Of a stretch of 64,000 nt of DNA, positions 58,628 to 64,000 are shown in pieces. The position numbers and the translations under genes are program-made. Source of the stretch: Pseudomonas sediminis (GTDB taxonomy: Bacteria > Pseudomonadota > Gammaproteobacteria > Pseudomonadales > Pseudomonadaceae); contig NZ_CP154631.1 in the NCBI RefSeq assembly GCF_039555755.1, positions 3,348,001 to 3,412,000 of the forward strand, in the 5' to 3' direction. Within the stretch, counting starts at the first letter, position 1; each line of letters starts with the position of its first letter. Under the pieces are notes generated by a model. That model was not told the origin of the DNA. It did not search any database and was given only the letters and a program-made list of their open reading frames with translations.

Positions 58628-58688
58628 GGACAGGCGCTGGTGCAGGCTGAGCGGGAATTATGCCGCAAGCCGGCAGCCAGCGCAGGTA

Positions 58689-59351
58689 TCACTCGTCTAC
58701 TGGCGCCTGCATTCGCTCCTGTTGGGTGCCGCGGCTCTGGTCCTGCTGCACCGTGCGCTGATATTCCGGCTCCAGGGTGTAGGTCCAGAACAGGATCATG
58801 CTGACCAGAATGGTGACGATCACCAGCAGCCCCACGCCAATCATCGAGGAGGCGTAAAGGAAACCCTGTTGATTGTCGATGCGCATGAAGCGTGGCAGCC
58901 CGACATAGATCAGGTAGGCGGCATGGGCACAGGCGAGCAGCAGGACGCTGATTGCCAGCCAGCGTGTGGGGTAGAGCGCGGCGATCCCGGCGATAAAGAA
59001 GGGCGTAAAGGCGTAGGCGATGAAACCGATGCACTGGTTGAAGGTGGGCCTGGCCTCGAAGGTGCGCGACATGTAGCGCAGCAAGTAACCCATGATGAAA
59101 ACTCCGACCAGCGTAGCCAGATAAAGCAGCCCGCTCAGTTGCAGTGCACTTGCGACCTCCAGGCGAATGCGCTCTTCGTCTACCAGGCTCCAGTCCACCC
59201 AATGGGTGCCGATGAACAGGCAAACTGCCGGCAACAGGCTGAAGAGCAACAGGTAGGGCAAGTAGCTGGCGCTGTTACGTTCCTCGTCCTGGCGAATGGC
59301 CGTCCAGGCACGGTCCGGACGGGTGAGAAGGATATAGAGGTTCGCATACAT
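58689..59351 (-). CDS. Yip1-family membrane protein (copy 1)
   Basis: The protein has 220 residues with about five membrane spans (LPYLLLFSLLPAVCLFIGTHW; LLYLATLVGVFIMGYLL; CIGFIAYAFTPFFIAGIAALYPTRWLAISVLLLACAHAAYLIYVGLP; MIGVGLLVIVTILVSMILFW). Shared hallmarks with the next Yip1 gene: RPD..W..IR.DEE, FTPFF..GIAALYP, YL.YVGLP.FM.I....GF...S. The product is an inner-membrane protein of unknown function. Its C-terminal cytoplasmic tail (EPEYQRTVQQDQSRGTQQERMQ) is extra. Confidence 0.85.
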   Translation of the reverse strand: MYANLYILLTRPDRAWTAIRQDEERNSASYLPYLLLFSLLPAVCLFIGTHWVDWSLVDEERIRLEVASALQLSGLLYLATLVGVFIMGYLLRYMSRTFEARPTFNQCIGFIAYAFTPFFIAGIAALYPTRWLAISVLLLACAHAAYLIYVGLPRFMRIDNQQGFLYASSMIGVGLLVIVTILVSMILFWTYTLEPEYQRTVQQDQSRGTQQERMQAPVDE

Positions 59352-59438
59352 GGTGTGACCATCCGCGTGACTGCCTTTAAATCTCGGGCAGTCATAGCCG
59401 CGTGGGGTTCAACCCAAATTTTCTGGCGCATGGCAATG

Positions 59439-59461
59439 AAAAGGCCGCCCGGAGGCGGCCT
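59439..59461 (-). terminator. Terminator of the second Yip1 gene
   Basis: AGGCCGCC-CGGA-GGCGGCCT is an 8-bp stem. On the minus strand it is followed by TTTTC, matching an intrinsic terminator 20 bp after the stop of the Yip1 gene at 59484. Confidence 0.8.
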
Positions 59462-59483
59462 GTGGGTTCGCGGCTAGTGACTA

Positions 59484-60083
59484 TCAGCTGGTGTAGACCG
59501 GGCCGATGCCCATGCCCCAGAGAATGACCGAGCTGGCGATCATCGCTACCAGCACGACCAGGCCGACTGCCAGTACGGAACTGGAGAACATGAAGCCTTC
59601 GTCTTCAGGAATGTTCATGAAGGTTGGTATGCCGACATAGAGCAGATAAACCGTGTAGCAGATCGCAACCGTGCCCACGACCATGCCTAGCCACAGGTGT
59701 GGATAGAGCGCTGCCAGGCCACCGATAAACAGCGGGGTGGCGGTGTAGGCCGCGAATACGATGCACTGGGTCAGGCTAGGATTGGCGTCGTAGGTACGTG
59801 CCATCCAGTGGATGAATGCGCCCATCACGGCTACCCCGGCGAGCATCGCCAGGTAGGACATGATGGTCATCACCATCGCACTGCCTTCGGTAAGCATTAC
59901 TGGTGCTCGGTCACCAATCGCCCAGCCAACCTGGGTAGTGCCGATGTAAGCTGAAATAGCGGGAATTGCTGCAAGAATCAGCACATGGGTCAGGTACATG
60001 TGGCTGATTGATTCTTCCTCGCCACGGATTTCTTGCCATTCTTGATCGGGATGGGTGAAGAGCCCCCAAACGTGGTGGATCAT
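59484..60083 (-). CDS. Yip1-family membrane protein (copy 2)
   Basis: The protein has 199 residues with about five spans (THVLILAAIPAISAYIGTTQVGWAI; AMVMTIMSYLAMLAGVAVMGAFIHWM; CIVFAAYTATPLFIGGLAALYPHLWLGMVVGTVAICYTVYLLYVGIPTFM; VLAVGLVVLVAMIASSVILWGMGI). It is a diverged paralogue of copy 1: HPDQEWQEIRGEEE versus RPDRAWTAIRQDEE near the start. The ATG at 60083 has AAGGAGGT upstream; an in-frame GTG overlapping that site is unlikely. The function is unknown. Confidence 0.88.
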   Translation of the reverse strand: MIHHVWGLFTHPDQEWQEIRGEEESISHMYLTHVLILAAIPAISAYIGTTQVGWAIGDRAPVMLTEGSAMVMTIMSYLAMLAGVAVMGAFIHWMARTYDANPSLTQCIVFAAYTATPLFIGGLAALYPHLWLGMVVGTVAICYTVYLLYVGIPTFMNIPEDEGFMFSSSVLAVGLVVLVAMIASSVILWGMGIGPVYTS

Positions 60084-60250
60084 GCCAGACACCTCCTTTT
60101 CTTATGACAGTCGCCCCCCCGGCGGAGGCCCGGCGCGCATGGACAGCGTTACCAGGTATCAGGCCAAATCGTTGCGACCTTATGTCGCAGTATAGACAGA
60201 GCCTGGAGCCGTCGTGATGCCTGGCTTTAGAGCAAATCGCTCTCTAGAAG

Positions 60251-60844
60251 TCAGTGGTAATAGCGCTCAAGAATTTCCATAGCCAGGTTTATCGACTGCA
60301 GCCGCTCTGTGCTGCCGCCTCGGTCCGGATGATGCTCGCTGACCATTTGTCGGTAGCGCAGCTTGATTCTTGGCAGGTCGAGTGTCCGTTCATTGGCCAG
60401 TTCGAACAACTCGAGTGCAGCCTGCTTCTCTTCGCCGCCTTGCATGCGCGTCCAGAAGCTGGTCAGCAAGCGCTCGACGTCGCGTTCGTCGGTGCTCTGC
60501 AGGTTGCTCATGTCCAGGTAGTAGTCACGCAGGGCGTCGCGTTCACTGAGCGCCGCACTGCCTGACTGATAGGGCAGCAGACGTATACACAGCGGGCTGA
60601 TCTGCAGCAGGTGACTCTTTTTCTGCCATAGCTGCTCGCGCAGGCGATAAAGCGCGTTGAACAGCAGGAAATGAGTGCGAAACAGCACCAGCTTGTCGGC
60701 CAGGGGCAGATTGGGGACATGACCGCTGTGGCGATCTTTCAGTTGCTGGATCAGGGTGTATTCGGCAATGCCGTCCGGTGCTGCCTGCAGCAGTTGCAGT
60801 ACCTGCTCGGTGAGGTCCAGATTGGGGTCGAGGTCGTCGTTCAT
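60251..60844 (-). CDS. DnaJ-related protein (DNAJ_related + C-terminal J domain)
   Basis: The protein has 197 residues. The N-terminal domain ([29 protein letters not shown]...[20 protein letters not shown]) matches the DNAJ_related family of gammaproteobacteria. The C-terminal J domain keeps the HPD loop (SEHHPDRGG) needed to stimulate Hsp70. It is a candidate DnaK co-chaperone with unknown clients. It is divergent from ttcA with 99 bp between. Confidence 0.88.
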   Translation of the reverse strand: MNDDLDPNLDLTEQVLQLLQAAPDGIAEYTLIQQLKDRHSGHVPNLPLADKLVLFRTHFLLFNALYRLREQLWQKKSHLLQISPLCIRLLPYQSGSAALSERDALRDYYLDMSNLQSTDERDVERLLTSFWTRMQGGEEKQAALELFELANERTLDLPRIKLRYRQMVSEHHPDRGGSTERLQSINLAMEILERYYH

Positions 60845-60943
60845 CGGCCGAGCCTAGCATTTAGTTGTCGCTGGGGTGGGGGCGCGGCGCCATTGTGCGT
60901 AAAATGTCGCGCTTTCGTTCCTACCCCCGGACTTCGACGCACC

Positions 60944-61768
60944 ATGGGCACCCTTTCGGTCAACCAGAACAAACTGCAGAAGCGCATTCGCCGCCAGGCC
61001 GGCGAAGCCATCACCGACTTCAACATGATCGAGGATGGCGACAAGGTGATGGTCTGCCTGTCCGGCGGCAAGGACAGCTACACCATGCTCGACGTGTTGC
61101 TGTATCTGCAGAAGGTGGCGCCGATCAAGTTCGAGATCGTCGCGGTAAACATGGATCAGAAGCAGCCCGGCTTCCCCGAGCACGTATTGCCGGCCTATCT
61201 GGAATCCGTCGGCGTGCCGTACCACATCATCGAGAAGGACACCTACTCGGTGGTCAAGGAGAAGATTCCCGAGGGCAAGACCACCTGTTCGTTGTGCTCG
61301 CGTCTGCGTCGCGGCACTCTGTACACCTATGCCGATGAGATCGGCGCGACCAAGATGGCGCTGGGGCACCACCGCGACGACATCCTGGAAACCTTCTTCC
61401 TCAACATGTTTTACGGCGGCACGCTCAAGGCCATGCCGCCCAAGCTGCTGTCCGACGATGGCCGCAACGTGGTGATCCGCCCGCTTGCCTACTGCGCCGA
61501 GGCCGATATCGAGGCCTACAGCCAGCTCAAGGAATTTCCGATCATCCCGTGCAACCTTTGCGGCTCGCAGGAAAACCTGCAGCGTCAGGTGGTCAAGGAG
61601 ATGCTGCAGGAGTGGGAGCGCAAGAGCCCGGGCCGCGTCGAGATCATGTTCCGCGCCCTGCAGAATGTGCACCCCTCCCAGCTGGCCGACCGTAACCTGT
61701 TCGACTTCAAGAGCCTGAAGATCGACGACAGCGCCACGCCGCGCTTCCTCGATGTGATGAGCCTGTAA
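60944..61768 (+). CDS. ttcA: tRNA 2-thiocytidine(32) synthetase TtcA
   Basis: TtcA, 274 residues, makes 2-thiocytidine at position 32 of several tRNAs. The PP-loop ATP pyrophosphatase motif is [13 protein letters not shown]. The two Cys pairs, [10 protein letters not shown] and CNLCGSQ, bind the iron-sulfur cluster. [14 protein letters not shown] is family-typical. The start [18 protein letters not shown] at 60944 fits the family; upstream frames extend into the divergent gene. Confidence 0.97.
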   Translation: MGTLSVNQNKLQKRIRRQAGEAITDFNMIEDGDKVMVCLSGGKDSYTMLDVLLYLQKVAPIKFEIVAVNMDQKQPGFPEHVLPAYLESVGVPYHIIEKDTYSVVKEKIPEGKTTCSLCSRLRRGTLYTYADEIGATKMALGHHRDDILETFFLNMFYGGTLKAMPPKLLSDDGRNVVIRPLAYCAEADIEAYSQLKEFPIIPCNLCGSQENLQRQVVKEMLQEWERKSPGRVEIMFRALQNVHPSQLADRNLFDFKSLKIDDSATPRFLDVMSL

Positions 61769-61772
61769 GCCA

Positions 61773-61831
61773 TCGCGGCTGAAGCCCCTCCCACATGTGA
61801 CTCGAATCCGTGGGAGGGGCTTTAGCCGCGA
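61773..61831. repeat. REP-like long hairpin after ttcA
   Basis: TCGCGGCTGAAGCCCCTCCC (61773-61792, continuing AC to 61794) is mirrored at 61810-61831, with 22-bp arms and one mismatch. It is the GGGAGGGGC/GAAGCCCCTCCC repeat family common in Pseudomonas. It separates ttcA from the DAHP-synthase leader and may terminate ttcA. Confidence 0.88.
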
Positions 61832-61834
61832 CGC

Positions 61835-61864
61835 TTGCCAGGCCGCAAAGGCCTGGAGTATGGT
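61835..61864 (+). promoter_or_regulatory. Candidate promoter of the DAHP synthase leader
   Basis: TTGCCA (61835-61840) and TATGGT (61859-61864) are 18 bp apart. A perfect hairpin CCAGGCC-GCAAA-GGCCTGG (61838-61856) overlaps the spacer and may be an operator. Transcription would begin near 61870, about 10 bp before the Shine-Dalgarno of leader peptide 1. Predicted by eye only. Confidence 0.45.
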
Positions 61865-61888
61865 TCGGTCATCGCTTTGGAGAATTCC

Positions 61889-62020
61889 ATGTCCGCCAGC
61901 CTCAACCTCCTGTCCATGCTGCAAGCCGGTGCCTCGCGCGCCGCGTTGGCGCGTGCGCAGTCGCTTGTGGCTGCGGCGTATTACTTCTTTGGGTATTGGT
62001 TTAGCCACAGGCGCGCCTGA
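61889..62020 (+). CDS. Leader peptide 1, aromatic-rich (attenuator of DAHP synthase)
   Basis: A 43-codon open frame with GGAG 6 bp upstream of its ATG (61879-61882). The first 30 residues are ordinary (Ser, Leu, Ala), then comes the run Y-Y-F-F-G-Y-W-F (codons 31-38, bases 61979-62002), then S-H-R-R-A and stop. Seven of eight residues in the run are aromatic, mixing Tyr, Phe and Trp. This is the classic signature of a transcription-attenuation leader, where starved ribosomes stall on aromatic codons. A strong intrinsic terminator begins 57 bp after the stop, and DAHP synthase, the first enzyme of aromatic synthesis, is the next large gene. A palindrome CAGGCGCGCCTG overlaps the stop (62008-62019). 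No function beyond regulation is suggested. Confidence 0.78.
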   Translation: MSASLNLLSMLQAGASRAALARAQSLVAAAYYFFGYWFSHRRA

Positions 62021-62072
62021 TACCCCACAGGCGGCCTGAGACACCAGGGTCGCCACCAGAGACGTTTTCCAG

Positions 62073-62113
62073 AAAACCCCCGGTCGGCAACCCGACCGGG
62101 GGTTTTGTTTTTT
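62073..62113 (+). terminator. Strong intrinsic terminator (attenuator) in the DAHP synthase leader
   Basis: CCCCCGGTCGG (62077-62087) - CAAC - CCGACCGGGGG (62092-62102) is an 11-bp perfect stem, extendable by AAAA/TTTT to 15 bp, followed by TTTTGTTTTTT. It stands between the two leader peptides. A small competing hairpin GTTTT-CCAG-AAAAC (62064-62077) shares its base, and CAGG/CCTG segments at 62027-62038 and 62046-62054 allow other pairings. Confidence 0.92.
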
Positions 62114-62149
62114 CCGGCCGAAAAACGGCCACAGATCGAGGACTCACAG

Positions 62150-62239
62150 ATGAACCGTTATTACCGCAACTACCGCTACGACTGGCGATTTAGCAGCGTC
62201 ACCACCGCCCTGACACCTTTGCCGCGAACACTCAGTTAG
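62150..62239 (+). CDS. Leader peptide 2, tyrosine-rich (downstream of the attenuator)
   Basis: A 29-codon open frame with GAGGA 7 bp upstream of its ATG. Its first 14 residues are M-N-R-Y-Y-R-N-Y-R-Y-D-W-R-F: four Tyr, one Trp, one Phe among basic residues. It ends 44 bp before the DAHP synthase ATG. It is too short to appear in most gene calls. It lies after the terminator, so only read-through transcripts carry it. A role in a second, perhaps translational, layer of tyrosine sensing is inferred. A GC hairpin CGCGG/CCGCG (62246-62261) follows its stop, near the synthase Shine-Dalgarno (AAGGA, 62268-62272). Confidence 0.65.
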   Translation: MNRYYRNYRYDWRFSSVTTALTPLPRTLS

Positions 62240-62283
62240 CGCCGCCGCGGCATCGACCGCGCCGGCCAAGGAACCGCCAGATC

Positions 62284-63342
62284 ATGAACAGCTCCGCTCA
62301 ACTCGCTTCCTCCGTCACCACCATCGCCCGCCGCAGCGCCCAGCCGCTGCCCAGCCCCGCCGTCTTGCGCCAGCGCCTGCCGTTGCCCGCCGCACTTGCC
62401 GATACCATTGCCGCCGACCGTGACGCCATCCGCGCCGTGCTCGATGGCCGCGACTCGCGCTTGCTAGTGGTGGTTGGCCCCTGTTCCCTGCATGACCGTA
62501 GCAGCGCCCTCGAATATGCCGAGCGCCTGGCCGAACTGGCGCCGCAGGTCGACGACCAACTGCTGCTGGTGATGCGCGCCTACGTGGAAAAACCGCGCAC
62601 CACAGTAGGCTGGAAGGGGCTGCTGTACGACCCGCATCTGGATGGCAGTGGTGATATGGCCGAGGGTTTGCGACAGTCCCGGCAGTTGATGCTGGATATC
62701 CTCGCTCGTGGTTTGCCGCTGGCCACTGAGCTGTTGCAGCCAATGGCGGCTGGTTACTTCGACGATCTGCTCGGCTGGGCGGCCATCGGTGCGCGAACCA
62801 GCGAGTCGCAGGTGCATCGCGAGATGGTCAGCGGCCTGGATTTGCCGGTGGGCTTCAAGAACGGCACCGACGGCAGTGTCGGCATCGCCTGCGACGCCAT
62901 GCACTCGGCGGCGCACCCGCATCAGCACTTCGGCATCGATGACCTCGGCCATCCGGCCCTGCTGCATACCGCGGGCAACCCGGACACCCATCTGGTGCTG
63001 CGCGGCGGCCACGGCGCACCGAACCATGATGCCGTCAGCGTCGCCGCTGCGCGGGAAGCGTTGCAGCGCCAGGGTATCGCGCCACGCATCATGGTCGACT
63101 GCAGCCATGCCAACAGCGGCAAGGATCCATTGCGTCAACCGGCGGTGCTGGAAAGCGTGATCGACCAGCGCCTGGCTGGCGATGACAGCCTACGCGGGGT
63201 GATGCTGGAGAGCCACCTGTTCGACGGTTGCCAGGCGCTTTCCGGCGAGCTGCGTTACGGCGTGTCGATCACCGATGGCTGCCTGGGCTGGAGCGGCACC
63301 GAGGCTGCGTTGCGCCAGGCAGCCGAGCGTTTGCGTGGGTAG
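62284..63342 (+). CDS. 3-deoxy-7-phosphoheptulonate synthase (DAHP synthase, class I)
   Basis: The protein has 352 residues and is an AroF/AroG/AroH-type DAHP synthase, joining phosphoenolpyruvate and erythrose 4-phosphate as the first step of the shikimate pathway. Landmarks: VVVGPCSLHDRSSALEYAERL, MRAYVEKPRTTVGWKGLLYDP, GARTSESQVHREMVSGLDLPVGFKNGTDG, MVDCSHANSGKDP, and VMLESHLFDG. The feedback amino acid cannot be read from the sequence with confidence; the Tyr-rich leaders suggest control by tyrosine or by all aromatics. I leave the symbol blank because aroF, aroG and aroH names are used inconsistently in Pseudomonas. The stop codon lies in the following repeat. Confidence 0.95.
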   Translation: MNSSAQLASSVTTIARRSAQPLPSPAVLRQRLPLPAALADTIAADRDAIRAVLDGRDSRLLVVVGPCSLHDRSSALEYAERLAELAPQVDDQLLLVMRAYVEKPRTTVGWKGLLYDPHLDGSGDMAEGLRQSRQLMLDILARGLPLATELLQPMAAGYFDDLLGWAAIGARTSESQVHREMVSGLDLPVGFKNGTDGSVGIACDAMHSAAHPHQHFGIDDLGHPALLHTAGNPDTHLVLRGGHGAPNHDAVSVAAAREALQRQGIAPRIMVDCSHANSGKDPLRQPAVLESVIDQRLAGDDSLRGVMLESHLFDGCQALSGELRYGVSITDGCLGWSGTEAALRQAAERLRG

Positions 63343-63391
63343 GGCGGGTGCAGCCCGCCGGTTCGAGATTGGCGGGTTTCACCCGCCCTAC
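63339..63391. repeat. REP-like inverted repeat at the DAHP synthase stop (GTAGGGCGGGTG)
   Basis: GTAGGGCGGGTG (63339-63350) is mirrored exactly by CACCCGCCCTAC (63380-63391), with an inner CCCGCC/GGCGGG pair. It includes the stop codon of the synthase and may act as its terminator. The TAGGGCGGGT core also appears singly near 56793. Confidence 0.8.
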
Positions 63392-63472
63392 GTGAGCGTC
63401 ATCGCTGTGGGACTTGAGTGTTCAACGCGCTGCGTGCAGGCTCTGTCATCCGTTTCATGAAGGATTTGATTC

Positions 63473-64000
63473 ATGCGTGATTACAAGTGGCTGCACGAGT
63501 TTTGCCTCAATCGCTTCGGCTCGGCGAAGGCACTGGAGGCCATGCTGCCGCAGCCGCGCAGCGATGCCGAACTGCGCGCGCTGAGCGATGATCGCTACCT
63601 GTCGCTGATCAGCCTGCGCATCTTCCGCGCCGGTCTCAAGCACAGTCTGGTGGACGCCAAATGGCCGGCCTTCGAGCAGGTGTTCTTTGGCTTCGACCCG
63701 GAAAAGGTGGTGCTGATGGGCGCTGAGCGCCTGGAGAACCTGATGCAGGATGCGCGGCTGATTCGCCACCTGGGCAAGCTGAAAAGCGTGCCGCGCAACG
63801 CCCAGTTCATCCTCGATGTGCGTCGTGAAAAAGGCGGCTTTGGCACCCTGATCGCCGATTGGCCGGTGACCGACATCGTCGGCCTGTGGAAATACCTGGC
63901 CAAGCATGGCAGTCAGCTTGGCGGCCTGTCGGCGCCGCGTTTTCTGCGCATGGTGGGCAAGGACACCTTCATTCCCACCGATGACATGGTCGCCGCGCTG
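63473..64000 (+). CDS. DNA-3-methyladenine glycosylase I-like protein, 5' part
   Basis: The frame is open for 176 codons to the right edge, so the 3' end is missing. Segments such as SDDRYLSLISLRIFRAGLKHSLVDAKWPAFEQVFFGFDPEKV, NLMQDARLIRHLGKLKSVPRNAQFIL and FLRMVGKDTFIPTDDMVAAL match the HhH-GPD fold of the TagI-like family, which removes 3-methyladenine. The canonical N-terminal zinc-binding Cys/His seen in E. coli Tag is not evident, so this is a divergent branch. The ATG at 63473 follows AAGGATTTGATTC. Catalytic residues may lie beyond the window. Confidence 0.8.
   Translation, partial: MRDYKWLHEFCLNRFGSAKALEAMLPQPRSDAELRALSDDRYLSLISLRIFRAGLKHSLVDAKWPAFEQVFFGFDPEKVVLMGAERLENLMQDARLIRHLGKLKSVPRNAQFILDVRREKGGFGTLIADWPVTDIVGLWKYLAKHGSQLGGLSAPRFLRMVGKDTFIPTDDMVAAL

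Overview
The window is a chromosomal segment of a Pseudomonas sensu lato. The best fit is the P. mendocina/P. oleovorans side of the genus, inferred from high GC, protein character and the REP-like repeats. It is densely packed core genome. I see no insertion sequence, prophage, CRISPR array, rRNA or tRNA gene. Gene order in several blocks matches P. aeruginosa PAO1 as I remember it: ispD to recX, pyrD-rmf-rlmL-dacB-yggL, purN-purM to hda-wrbA-arsC-yihY, and oprH-phoPQ.

Layout. 1-10.2 kb: the end of ispD, an HPF-like ribosome factor, a LysR regulator divergent from the formaldehyde-detoxification pair adhC-fghA, then the overlapping chain ispF-truD-surE-pcm-popT(DUF368)-nlpD-rpoS. 10.2-18.5 kb: the small RNA rsmZ with a distal GacA box, fdxA, mutS, a soluble two-PAS chemoreceptor, pncC (cinA C-terminal type), recA with a LexA box, recX, and two small conserved genes. 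18.5-24.6 kb: pyrD, rmf, rlmL, dacB, yggL. 24.6-32.5 kb: an HD-GYP sensor gene broken at a G9 tract, a FUSC-like membrane protein, dgt, an EAL protein and a YqjD/YqjE/YqjK-type membrane trio. 32.8-43.5 kb: amt, a DUF3108 protein, purN-purM, a DUF2066 protein, an AI-2E-family permease, hda, DUF2069, wrbA, an ArsC-like reductase, a YihY-like protein and two small unknowns. 43.6-49.8 kb: a PilZ protein, a TlpA-like thioredoxin, and napEDABC with an ANR/FNR-type box. 50-64 kb: an MFS exporter, oprH-phoP-phoQ behind an array of PhoP half-sites, a VOC protein, an AraC regulator, an acyl-CoA dehydrogenase/CoA-transferase pair, sprT, two Yip1 proteins, a DnaJ-related protein, ttcA, a DAHP synthase gene with an elaborate leader, and a truncated 3-methyladenine glycosylase-like gene.

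Themes. Stationary-phase and Gac/Rsm control (rpoS, rsmZ), ribosome hibernation (HPF, RMF, YqjD-like), c-di-GMP signalling (HD-GYP, EAL, PilZ), DNA maintenance (mutS, recA/recX, hda) and anaerobic nitrate respiration are all present.

The most striking non-coding object is the 515-bp region upstream of the DAHP synthase gene (61769-62283). It holds a 43-codon leader peptide with a run of eight residues, seven of them aromatic. A very strong intrinsic terminator follows, and then a second, separate 29-codon Tyr-rich leader peptide. This looks like a tandem aromatic-amino-acid attenuator. The second most striking object is the homopolymeric frameshift in the HD-GYP gene, which could be phase variation, a real mutation or a sequencing error.
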